Assembly: GCA_027886175.1 (NCBI GenBank)
Contig: JAJNNQ010000019.1
Coordinates: 14,804,501-14,868,500, forward strand
Reading direction: 5' to 3'
DNA: 64,000 bases
DNA from: Phylloscopus collybita
Lineage: Eukaryota; Chordata; Aves; Passeriformes; Phylloscopidae
This document shows positions 33,761 through 44,537 of the stretch, in pieces. How positions within the stretch are numbered: position 1 is the first letter of the stretch; every line of letters starts with the position of its first letter. Under the pieces are notes generated by a model. The model had not been told where the DNA came from. It ran no database searches and saw only the letters and a list, made by a program, of their open reading frames with translations. The position numbers and the translations under genes are program-made.

Positions 33761-35744
33761 TTCACAAGTGCTCTGGGATGAAGTCCACCAGCTTTGCTGA
33801 TTTCAGGACCCCCCCACATTTTCATGGGTGTGTTCCAGCCTGGGTTCAGCTCCTTTCTAGCACCAGGTGAGGGAAAATGAGGGAGCAAAGCAGATTTTCT
33901 CCAAAACAGAGCCCACACAAAGACAGGCCAGTGCCCAAAGCTGGGAAATCTTGGTCTCCACATCACAGGAATGGTGCCTCTGCCACAGATCTGCAGGAAA
34001 AGCGAGGCTGTGATTTTGCAATTATCTCTTTTGGAATTCTCTCTGCTAATTGCTGATTTCCTGATGCTCCTCTGAGCTGCAAACCACCCTTGTCAGGCTG
34101 CTGAGCGGGCAGGGGGCTTGGGAAGCTCCCTGAGGTGCTGGTTATGGACCCAAACTGGTCTGAGAGGAGGTCTGAGACCAACAGAAGGATGTGGAGGTGC
34201 ATCCAATGATTTCTGGCAGCTTGGAAGTTGCAGGTGGGACTTTGAGAAGGAGCTGGAGAATCCAAGCACAGAGCTGGGGACCCACTGGTTCAGGGGATAA
34301 TTCCTGTCCAAGGCCACGTCCTGACCTTTAAAGCAGACCAGGAATTCTCTGCATCTTTATTTGGATTCACTTTTGTTGGTCTGAACCCAGCAAACCCACA
34401 CTGCAGCTTTACAGAAATGAGAGGCTCTGAACCCAAATCTTAATTTGGGTGCTTAATCTGGATCTCAGAGGCATCTGCCTGAAAAAAAACCCAAGTGTGA
34501 ATTATCATTGGGCAGGCAGGAGGGGAGAGCCCGGTGTCAGCTTGCAATTTCCAAGCAGTTTATTTCAATTATTAATTATTAACTGCCACCCTGTCAGGAA
34601 TACATTTGCAAGGGCAAGATTAGATCATGCTCATACTTTTCCAAACAATTCAGCTTTTTATGAAATTTCCCTCCAGGAGGAGACTTTATGCTGATGAAAT
34701 AATTTGAGGGACTATTAAAAAGATCCATAAAAATCCCAGTTCAGCGCAGCAGAAAGAGGAGATTTGTGAGAAAGCGTTTATCACCTGGAAACACACCCCA
34801 GGTAGCTCAATCCAGTTTTGCTTTTAATTTTTTTAATTTAACTGCTCAAAAGTGACTGGATGCCTTTTTGTTCATACTTAAAATCACCCGAAGTAATTAC
34901 AGAGCAGGACTTCCATCTCATTAAGTTTCAGACCACTAGAGAGAGCCAGACTAAAGTCAATGCCCAGTTGTGCAGCCTGAAATGGGAACCACGGCTCAGC
35001 TCAGGAGATTCAGAGCAGAAATCCATAAACCCATCAGTGTCTGGCTGTTTTGGAGGCCACAGGGCCATTCCAGAGGCCCCTGGATGATGAACTGGGAATG
35101 ATGAGAGGCACAAATTGTCCCCTGCAGTGCGATTCTCTCGGGTTGCTGTCACCCAGCAGTGAAATCCAAATTCCAGGAGAGTGCTCACCCCTGACCTCTG
35201 TGTTCCTGCAGAGTGGACAAAACCCAGCCCAGCTGAGGGTGCTTCTACCACAACACCCTTGATTCCTCAGCTCCTTCTCCTATTTTCCTGCATAAATTTG
35301 TGTTTCCTGAGCACCTCCCAAACTCCTGCATTTCTCCTCCTTCCCCATTCCTGAGGCCACGCTGTTCCCTGCAGGGGCTGATTCCATCTCCCAGTTCCTT
35401 CCAGTCACGTTGTGAGGAGCTGCCTCAGCTGCCAGGCTGATAAACACAGGGCTGAAGAATGGTTTTTCCACTTTGCCAGGCAGCGGAAAAAAGGCTCTCC
35501 TGCCACTCCTGGAGCCAGGCAGTGCCGTGCACTTAGTGGGCTTTGGGGAACAAAGCATAAATATTTCACAAGGGTGCTTTAATAAGTGTTTGTTTGCTCA
35601 GAAGCTGTTGATTCCTTCTTGGGGAGTTGCTATGGTAAACCCACGTTGGGTTAAACAGGAATAATGATTCTCTCCTCATGGCTGGGTCTGTGGGAGCTCT
35701 TGCAGATCCCTGTGTCACCAGCAAAGGGATGGCTCTGGGAAGAA
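33761..35744. other. Unique intergenic DNA
   Basis: No recognised gene or mobile element. A few short A/T-rich runs (34560-34580, 34822-34842) only. Confidence 0.5.
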
Positions 35745-36245
35745 GGGGATGCAGATTTTGTCTGATTTCCTGAGCATGTTCTGGTACTGCCTGTGCCAGG
35801 CTTTGTGTCAGAGAATTGAGGCTTCAAAACTCCCCTTCTGAGCACAGGACTTTGAATTCCATCCTCTCAGATATAGGAACACCCAATCTGCCCAGGTGGC
35901 AGAGATGGGGGATGTCACCTGCTCCAGCATCTTTAGGAAAGGAGCTGGAGCTGATGGAGATGGTGGGGATGCAAGGACAGATTTTGTCTGATGAGACTTG
36001 GTCTGATTTTCTGAGCACTCTGTGGTGCTGCCTGTCCCAGACTTTGTGTCTGAGAGAATTGAGGCTTCAAAACCTGCCACTGCCTCCCCTTCTGAGCACA
36101 GGACTCTGAATCCCATCCTCTCAGCATTCCCATTTACTATATCTCAGTTATTCCCAGATTCAGGAACACCCAACCCAGCCAGGTGGCAGAGATGGGGATG
36201 TCATCTGCTCCAGCATCTTCAGGAAAGGAGCCGGAGTTGATGCTG
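35745..36245. repeat. Tandem duplication of a 230-280 bp segment
   Basis: Two copies meet at about 35970. Shared landmarks: 'gaattgaggcttcaaaac' (35814 and 36057), 'ccccttctgagcacaggact' (35832 and 36087) and 'aggtggcagagatggggat' in both. The second copy carries extra sequence, including about 33 bp near 36128-36160, so spacing grows from 243 to 287 bp. Not assignable to a known family. Confidence 0.9.
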
Positions 36246-36965
36246 GAGAGCTGCTGCCAAAAAGTACAATAGACACAGACAAAACATGGCACAGCAAAGA
36301 GCCCAAAATAGCTGGGCTGCCTTAGATAAGGGACTGACAGACTGTGCCACTTCAGCTGGCCTTGTTTAAACCTGTCTTTCTTTGTGTTACAGATTCCAGC
36401 CTCTCTCACTCGGAGCCTCCAGGAGTGCTGGCTGATCTGTGCTCAGCTCTGTGCCCCGTGTCCCCAAAAACACCACCGGGGCTTAGCGAGGCTCTGCTAA
36501 AACCCGGCCAGGAGAGGCAATGTCCTTTGTGGTGCCGGAGGGTTGTTGGCATGGGAACGGCAGCTCATCACACGGCATGTCCTTTCTTTCACACCGGCAG
36601 GGAACTTGCAGTATCCAGCCCCAAAAACAGGCTGCAAGAACTGCTCAGAATGCCTCGTGAGAGGCCAGGCTGTTCCCCTTGGTGATGAGCTCTGTCTGTT
36701 CCCCGTTTTGTATTCCTGCTCTGTGCCACAGGAAAAACGGGAGCTGGCACATCCAGCCCGGGCTGGGTGGTGTTTGTTGGCATCTTCTGCTCAACCTCTG
36801 TGTGAGACTCAGGAAATGGAGCCTGGTGCTGCTCCCTGCTCCTCTCTGCCGTGCCTGGGCTCAAGGCAGCTTGGAGGTGGTAAAAAGGTCTTAAAATGTA
36901 TTGGGTCTAAAAATTTGAACTGCAGGAATCAGGGTCCTGCAGTGTCTGGGGAGCCTGGGAAGCTC

Positions 36966-37375
36966 AGTGGAACACACCCTGGAATAAAGGAATAACCTCA
37001 CTGGAACACAACTGAAAAAAAGGAATAACCCCACTGGAACACAACTGGAATAAAGGAATAATCCCCACTGGAACACAACTGATAAAAGGAATAACCCCAC
37101 TGGAACACAACTGGAATAAAGGAATAATCCCCACTGGAAGCAAACACTGAAATAAAGGAATAACCCCACTGGAACACAACTGGAATAAAGGAATAATCCC
37201 CACTGGAAGCAAACACTGAAATAAAGGAATAATCCCCACTGGAACACAACTGGAATAAAGGAATAACCCCCACTGGAAGGAAGCACTGAAATAATTTAAT
37301 AACCCCACTGGAACACAACTGGAATAAATGAATAACCCCACTGGAACACACCCTGGGATTATGGAATAACCCCCC
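36966..37375. repeat. Minisatellite of about 34 bp, 12 units
   Basis: Units read 'ccccactggaacacaact' plus 'ggaataaaggaataat'. A variant unit with 'ggaagcaaacactgaaat' or 'ggaaggaagcactgaaat' replaces 'ggaacacaactggaat' at three places in the middle (about 37133, 37203 and 37271), partly alternating with the basic unit. All three minus-strand frames are open through it, giving L-F-L-Y-S-S-C-V-P-V type peptides that are artefacts. Unit lengths vary between 32 and 36 bp. Confidence 0.95.
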
Positions 37376-38530
37376 AGCCTGGCAGTGCTGCTGGAGGAAT
37401 GATCATTTCCCACATTTCATCTCCACACTTCACCTCCCAGCCAGCTTTCCATGCCAAAGCTCTATTAATGATGTGACACCTCTGAGACCCTAAAAACCCC
37501 CAAGCTGAGATCAGTGGTCAATGAGCTGGCAGAGCACGGTGATCCCCTGGGCTAACTCCTGTCCCCTGGGAACATCTGGGACAGAAGTGGCATTGTGAGC
37601 TTGCTGTACAGACAGAAAACCCACCCAGCCACCAACACAGGGACAGCAGGGACTGCCAGCTGGGCTGGGACTGGGATGACACATTTGCTGTGTTCTGGAT
37701 CTCCTCAATTTTGGCTTTGCAAGGTGGCACCTCTGTGCTTCACGTGATGAAACTTATGTGGCTCTGCCTTCTGATCGCTAAGATTTGGTCAAATTTATTG
37801 CCAGAGGTTAAACAAACCCAGTGAATGCTCCTCCAACCCTTTTCACAACCCACATCACATGAAACCCGTTGTATTTCCAGAGATTCCTTTCTCTCTCTCT
37901 CTCTTTGGGTTGCAAATTAACTGGGGAATAAGCACTGCAAACATCAATAAGTGCTTCATCCTTTGGCCTTTGGGCTTGGTTATCCACCACCAACTTGCAG
38001 GGCACAGCAAAAATACAATTTTGTCCTCATCATGTTCTGGTTGAAGGCCTGGAGAGCAGGAAAGGACACTCCACAATTGTTTCCCTCTGCTGCAGTAGCC
38101 AAAATCACCCCTGATGTGCTCGAGGCAGAGCTGGGCAAGAAATCCCCAAGTGACTCCAGGGACAACAGAGAAATTTTGGAAATTCCTCAGCAACAGCATT
38201 GGTTTTTTTTGGACAGAACAGGTCCATTTACTAAGACAGAACTTTTTGTTCTCTCCCAAGAAGCATTATCAGAAGCACTGTCAAACCTCAGGTTTGGAGG
38301 TGGGAATGCTCAGGGATAGGATTCTCTGAGGGATTTGCTGATTTAATCCATCCCAGGTTGGATTTGAGCCTTAGGAAATGCAGCCTGGTGCTGCTCCCAG
38401 CACCCTCCTCCTTTTCCCCAGTGCCCTGCAGTGAGCAAAAAGGTCACTGGGAAACCTGGATGTGTTTGCCATGAGGGAAAAATTCCTCCCTTCCACCCCT
38501 ATTTCTGAGAACTTTCACCTGGCCTTAACC
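37376..38530. other. Unique intergenic DNA
   Basis: No recognised feature apart from a short (CT)n run near 37891-37906; likewise 36246-36965. Confidence 0.5.
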
Positions 38531-38665
38531 CCCCAAAAAGAAGAAGGAAAACAAAACAAAAACAAATGAAAACAAACCCCAAAAACCCAAAACAAAACAA
38601 AAAAGAAAGAAACAAACAACAACAAAAAAAACAACAAAAAAACCCCAAACCAAACCAAAAAGAGA
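38531..38665. repeat. A/C-rich simple-sequence tract
   Basis: About 135 bp made of 'aaaac', 'caaacaac' and A runs with few G or T, ending 'ccccaaaccaaaccaaaaag'. Same strand polarity and style as the intron tract at 17801. Confidence 0.88.
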
Positions 38666-39208
38666 GAATGGGGTGACTTTGGAGCATCCCAGGCAGAGCA
38701 GGGGTGGGAGAGGATTTTGGGGACATCCTGAGCTGGCTTTGGGGGCTTTGGCTCTGCTGAGGACTGGGTTTTCCTCAGCATCTCTCCCTAGAAATATTCC
38801 AGGAAATTCCCCAGGAAATCCATCCCTGTGGTTTGCTCCTGGCTCAGGTGGAATCTTGTCCAGGATCTCACAGGCTGAGGTGGCCTGGGAGAGTCCCCGC
38901 TTCCTTCCAGAGAGTTTGGAACAGGTTTTGGAAAATAAATAAAGCCCAGAAAAAAAAAGCCATACAGCTTGTGCAGGAGCAGGGCTGGCTGCTGACTCTG
39001 CAGGTGCTATTTTTACACCTTAAGTGTTTCCAAGCTCCCAGGAGCAGCTCCAGAGGAGACATTCCCTGGGAAGGGCTCTGCTGAGCAGGAGAGGTTTTTT
39101 CCTGTTTATTCACTGCTGACATTGTGTTTAAAAGCAGGAGGGAGTGACTTTGTGTCAGGCTGCAGAGCATTTCCCTTGCCTGGCTTAGTGGCCAGGGAAA
39201 ACAATTAA

Positions 39209-39252
39209 AAAAAAAAAAAAATCAAACCCCAACCCCTCAAAAAAACCCAACA
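39209..39252. repeat. A-rich simple tract
   Basis: A run of 15 bases followed by 'tcaaaccccaacccctcaaa' and 'aaaacccaacaaag', again A/C biased. Confidence 0.8.
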
Positions 39253-39837
39253 AAGCAGATTTCTGCCCTAGGGTTTGGCTGAGGGGATGAAAGAGAAGAA
39301 TCCAGGTTCCAAAGTGGGTCCCAGTCCTGCCCTGGAGATGAGGATCCTCAGGATTTGTGGCACTGGCCATGCTGAGCTGCTGGAGAGCCCCCAGCCTCTG
39401 CTGAGCTCTAAATCCCAGCAGTGCCTGCATTCCTGGAGCACCAGGATAAACCCACGTGGTTTTCCAGGGAGCACAGCTCCATTCTCCAGCTCTCAGAGTG
39501 GGAAAAGCTCAGCTTTGCTCAGGATGAAGCATCCCAGGGCAGAGAGTGCCTCTCCCTGCAGCTCAGGGCTCCTCTGAGGGAGCAGGGAGCCCGTGCCACA
39601 CGTCCAGGAGCTTTTCCAGCTCTGGATGCTGCAAGTGGGAAGGGAATAACTCAGCTCAGCTCCTCATCCAGGCTTTGGAGAGCTCAGAGATGACTTCAGG
39701 GTCAGCAGCTCCTTCCAAGGAGGGTTCTCTGCGTGTGTCCAGCCCTGTCCAGCACCCTGGGGCTCTCGGGCCGAGCTCCATCCCCTGGACGTGCTGGATC
39801 TCACACCAGGTGTCCTTTGGGAGCTTGCAGAGCATCA

Positions 39838-40106
39838 GGGCTTGGATGGAGCTTGAGCCACCTGGGCCAGGGGAAGGTGGCCCTGTTGGAACCCCAGGCA
39901 CTGAGGATTCCAGCCTTTCTGTGCTGCCAGGCACTGACCCCCAAGCAAACCCTGCATTTGACCTGAGGCCGTGGAGAAGGCTCCCAAAATTGAGTGACAG
40001 TGCTGGGATTGTGGGTGTGGGGATTGAACAGACAGCAGGGAGGTGGAATGGGATGAGTTTTAAAGTCCCTCCCAAGCCAAATCATGCTGGGGTTCTGGGG
40101 TCATGG
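39838..40106 (+). mobile_element. CR1 LINE terminal fragment interrupted by about 150 bp
   Basis: The left part (39838-39893) reads 'ggatggagcttgagccacct' and 'gggccaggggaaggtggccc'. The right part (about 40036-40106) reads 'cagggaggtggaatgggatg', 'aaagtccctcccaagccaaa' and 'tcatgctggggttctgggg'. In other copies these blocks are only about 10 bp apart, so about 140-150 bp of unrelated sequence sits inside the element. No clear target duplication flanks the insert. 38666-39837 before it is unique sequence. Confidence 0.82.
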
Positions 40107-40235
40107 AGAAGTTCTGGCCAAACCCCACCCAGGAATGGTCCAAAGCATGTCCAGGGTCTCAGCCTGAAGAAAAAGATTATTAAACTCACAACCTTTCCTT
40201 TTGCTTCAATTCTGGATAATCTAACCCCTTCAGAC

Positions 40236-40271
40236 CTCTTTCAAACAAACAAACCAACAAACAAACAAACA
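40236..40271. repeat. (CAAA)n microsatellite
   Basis: Eight to nine 'caaa' tetramers with one 'ccaa' variant; A/C polarity on plus as in the larger tracts. Confidence 0.9.
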
Positions 40272-40839
40272 CCCCTCTGACTTTGCTCTTTGTTTTTTAA
40301 ATAACAGGTCGACTGCTAAAATAAATGATATTTAAATACTTAAAATTTAACATGTCAAATCCAAAATTACTTTGGTTTTTAGCTCCTAAACAGACCATCT
40401 GCGTTGAAAAATATTGATACAATGTGGGGTTTGACTTTACCAAAATGCTTTTGTTTTCCCACCTCAACTTCCGTGAGTAGAAGGATTTGAAGAATTCAGC
40501 TGTTTTGGGAGAAGAGAATCCCTGAGAAACAATTCCCACAGCACCCTCTTCCAGTTCCCTAAATCTTTCACAAGTCCCAGCTGCCTCAGCCTCAAATTCT
40601 GCTGTAATCACCGGCTTTTCACCCAATAATTGTTTACAGACAGCTTCTACCTGCTCCCATCTGTGCTTTATCAGCAGCCTCTGCTGGAGCAGCACTTTCT
40701 GTCAATAACCACCAGGAGTTCCCAGGATACCAAATCTGCTTGGGCCACGTGGATGCTGAGAAGCTCAGAAATTGCTGGGGGAAAAAAAAAATTCAACCAT
40801 CAGAAAGTTCCTGCCGAGGAGAAAGAGGCTTCCCCCTGC

Positions 40840-40862
40840 AAAAAAAAAAAAAAAAAAAAAAA
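40840..40862. repeat. Poly(A) microsatellite, 23 bases
   Basis: Uninterrupted A run; no gene-like sequence upstream to suggest a retrocopy tail. Confidence 0.9.
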
Positions 40863-41677
40863 GCTTCAAAAGCACCACCAAGAGCCTGATTCCCATCCTT
40901 GGTCCCTCCAGGGGTCTGGGATGGGGCAGCTCTGCCAGGAAAAGATGGGCAGGAAAAAGGAGGAGTGAAGGTTTCTCTGGATCCCTTGACTCAAAAAAGG
41001 CAATAAACCCCCTTTACTCAAGAGGTTTGTTCAGTTCCTACATTATTTTCAGCAGAGAAGGGATTTTTATTATGCAATTCAATGAATTCGCAGGGTTTGG
41101 GGTCAGGAACCTCCTGGACATGGCAGAAATGCAAAGCTTCAGGAGGCACCCATCCCATTAAGGGCCTGGTCTCACCTGCTTTGCAGATAACTGTGATCAG
41201 GGCTCAGGTTTATCCTCTGTTTATCCTCTCCTCATTGCCTGCAGGAGAGAGGTGGAAACCTCCCAACCCCTCCTGTAATTTCTGCTGCCTCTTGAAATGA
41301 GCTGGAAACGATTTTATTTATCTGGTCAGCATTCTCCTCTCTGTGGTCTCTGCTGATGGGCTCTCTCTGCTCCTTCCTCCCCCTCCTCTCTCTGGGGTTT
41401 TTCCTGCTGTGCAGTTTGAGCTTTTAGAGTGTTCCCAGTGATCCTCCTGAAGAAACAAGGACAGAGGACAAGGGAGGAACCCTGTGTGCCAGGCTGAGCT
41501 GTTTTTAGGGACATCAGCGACTCCCTGCACAGCCCAGGCTCTGTTCTGTTTGTTTTATAGGGAATTTATGGGACAAATACACTCCTGTCAGTGCAGGGGT
41601 GATTACAAATGGGGTTGGCTGGTGAAAATTGGGCAGATCCCTGCCAGAGAATGGCTTCCCTTCATTGGAAACTCTTC

Positions 41678-41922
41678 TGGGAAGAAATTCTTCCCGAGAA
41701 TACCCTGAAACACCTACACAGAGTGGGGAAGGCAGCTTTGCCTTTGGATTCCTTTCCATCCTTTTCCCAGCAGCTGGGGCTGCCCCTGGATCCCTGGCAG
41801 TGCCCAAGGCCAGGCTGGATGGGTTTGGAGCAGCCTGGGACAGTGGAAGATGTCCCTGCCATGGCAGGGGGCTGGAACTGGAGGATCCTTTCCAACTCAG
41901 GTCATTCCATCATTCTGTGATA
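41678..41922 (+). mobile_element. CR1 LINE 3' fragment
   Basis: 'gggaagaaattcttcccgag', 'ggggctgcccctggatccct', 'ggagcagcctgggacagtgg' and 'cctttccaactcaggtcatt' to 'ccatcattctgtgata'. About 245 bp with an internal diverged block at 41700-41765. 40107-41677 before it is unique apart from simple repeats. Confidence 0.94.
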
Positions 41923-44287
41923 AACAGGCAATAGAACTGGATCTCAGAGAGGTCTGTAACTGTTAACAAAGCACCTCTCAGTGCTCCACGCTGGTTTTTT
42001 GCCGCTGCTGATGGGAAAATGGACAGGGAGCAGTCAGGAAATGTGGCCAGAGCTGCTGATTAGTGGCAAATTAACACCAGAGCCAAGCCTAGAACTGCAG
42101 AGTCCTGACGTGCAGTGCCTGAACATAACCCCAGCAGAGCACAGCTTCACATGTGCCCATTTGCACCTCCTTGTGTGAAATTGGCCTTTATTTCTCTTCT
42201 TTTCTTGTATTTGTGAGCCCAGCTTTATTCCCAGAGGGAGGAAGAGGGAGAATGTCATACTCCAACAGAGCCAGGGGTGAGAGCACTGCACCTCCTTCAT
42301 CCCTCTGTCCCCCTGGCATCCCTTGTTGAAAGCTTTATTGGCACCTTCCAAGCCACAAAATAAACCATCCCAAGGGCCCAATATTGAATTTTCACTCCGT
42401 GCAGAGCCTGGCTCCTGTGCAAACAAGAGCCCTCTCACCCCAAGGGAGTTGCCAGCTGGCTTCTCACTCTTCCACTCATTTTTTTAATGAAGTGTGGTGG
42501 CATTTTAGGGGCATATGGCACCCCCAGTGACCCACAACGAGGGCTGGTTGTGAAAGCGGGATGAAGTGAAAGGCAAACAGCAGGGCTGTGCCAATAAATG
42601 AACATTCTGTCCTGCCCAGCTTCCCCTGGGCCGTGGGGAGCAGGGCTGGTAATTCACCAGCTGTTTCTCACCACAGATGATTTGCAGTTGCAGAATTGCT
42701 CATTTAGAGCCACTCTGACACTTTGGGCTCGAGGAGATCCCACATTCCCAAGAGTTGGAACAACAGCAGATTGGAAGGGCTGTCCCTCCCCTGCTTGTCT
42801 CCAAGACCTTCTGAGAGCCCACAGTGTGTGTTCCTCTGCCTCCCAGCTCCGTGGGATGTGCCAAATAAATCCCTACACTGTGAGGAAGGATCATTAAGCT
42901 CCTCTTATTGAACTCACCACGAGGGGAGGGGGGTGTGTAAATGAACACTGCAGGGGTTTGGGTTCATTCTCAAAGCAGTGCCAGAGCATCCTTTTCTCCA
43001 ACTAGAAATGAAAAGCTGATTTCCCTCTTAGCCCAGAGTCAGCCTTGGGACGTGGTGCCTTGCAGGTCATTCCTGCCATTAATGACCCTGAGCTGTATCC
43101 CAGGGTTTGGGGTTACCTGGTGCCTTGGTCACCCCCCTGGGGCTCTGCTGCCTGTGCAGGTGGAGGAGTGGAGGCACAAGTGAGCATTTGTGGGGCCACT
43201 GCAGCGGTGCTGAGGATGTGGCTGTGTCCCACTGCTCCTGGATTCCTTCCCACTGCAGGTGAGCACAGGGATGGAGCTGAGGGAAAATGCCTGAAATCAT
43301 CCATGGGAGGCAGGGAATGGGATGAGCCCTGCAGGAAAGGTTCCTTCACACAGACGCTTTCACCTCCTTTTCACAGACTCAGGGACAGGCAGCCCCTGAC
43401 TGTGGCTGTGTTTTACCTGCCAGGGGCTGAGCTGTGCCAGATGCTGCAGTCAATGTAAACAGCAGGGTGAGGGCAAGCCAGGCCAGACCCACGGCAAACA
43501 ACCTGGCATTTCATCCCTGCCATTATTAATTCATCCCAGCACCTGGATGTGCAATGAGAGAGGGATTCAGCTGCTGAGTGAGCCAGGGCTGCTCCCTGGG
43601 CCTAAGCAAGGCCCTTTCATCAGGGGAGGTCACTCCATCCCAGCGATGGATGCCGGGCACAGCCTCCCGTGCCACGGTGATTATCCAGCCATCCCAACAA
43701 GCCCTGTCTCCTGTGGGCCTTGCCAGGCAGGATTTGTCACTCTCCTGCCCCCAGTGCCCACCCCAGCTGCCAGGGGAGCAGGGCTGACTGTGCCTATTCA
43801 ACCAGGCTGCTCCCCATGCTGGGCACTGAACAAACCAGCCAGTGTAGCAGGGCTGGACATCTGCCACCAGCACTGGGGGCTGCAGCAATGTTCCACCTTG
43901 CTCTTCCTGCCTTTCATCCATCCATCCATCCATCCATCCATCCATCACAGGAAGAACTCCTTGTTCCCATGCCAGGTTCAGTGCTGGCGCTGCTCCTGCT
44001 GTGCTGTGAATGCTCTCCTCTGAGAGCAGCTTTCCGGGAAGGACAGAGACACAGTCGGGGTTTTATTTTATGGCCAGCACAGAGAGGCTGTGGCCAGCTC
44101 CAGCTCACTGCTCAGGTGAGTGGCTGGGCCCAGAAATGAGTGTCACCACGTCCCTGTGGCTGTACTGCACACAGAGGGCACTGGGATGGAGCTGGCAGTG
44201 CTGAGGAGCAGAGCTCTTAAAAACCCTGCACCAGGGGATGCCAAATGTTCTGTAGTTTATCCCCCCAAAAGCACAGCTGGGTTGAGC
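41923..44287. other. Intergenic DNA, one tetranucleotide repeat
   Basis: Apart from the (ATCC)n repeat at 43914 no gene or mobile element is recognised. Open frames around 43526-44139 overlap on both strands and are not supported. Confidence 0.5.
43914..43947. repeat. (ATCC)n microsatellite
   Basis: Eight 'atcc' tetramers. They translate as HPSIHPSI on plus and MDGWMDGW on minus, which explains the apparently repetitive short frames there. Confidence 0.95.
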
Positions 44288-44537
44288 CTGGAGTGACAGG
44301 ACAAAGAGGAAATGGGTTCAAACTGACAGAGAGCAGGGTTTAAATTGAATATTTGGGAAAAAATTCCTCCCTGTGAGGGTGGGCAGGCCCTGGCACAGGG
44401 TGCCCAGAGAAGCTGTGGCTGTCCCTGGATCCATGGCAGTGCCCAAGGCCAGGCTGGACATTGGAGCAGCCTGGGACAGTGGGAGGTGTCCCTGCCCATG
44501 GCAGGGGTGGCACTGAACGAGCTTTAGGTCCTTACAG
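44288..44537 (+). mobile_element. CR1 LINE 3' fragment without terminal repeat
   Basis: 'ctggagtgacaggacaaaga', 'gaatatttgggaaaaaattc', 'gagggtgggcaggccctggc' and 'ggtgtccctgcccatggcag', stopping at 'gctttaggtccttacag'. The usual 'ccaacccaaaccattctatga' end is missing or replaced. Confidence 0.93.

Noticed and set aside
36966..37375. CRISPR-like array because of regular repeats
   Set aside because: Units are contiguous diverged tandem repeats without unique spacers, in a vertebrate genome.
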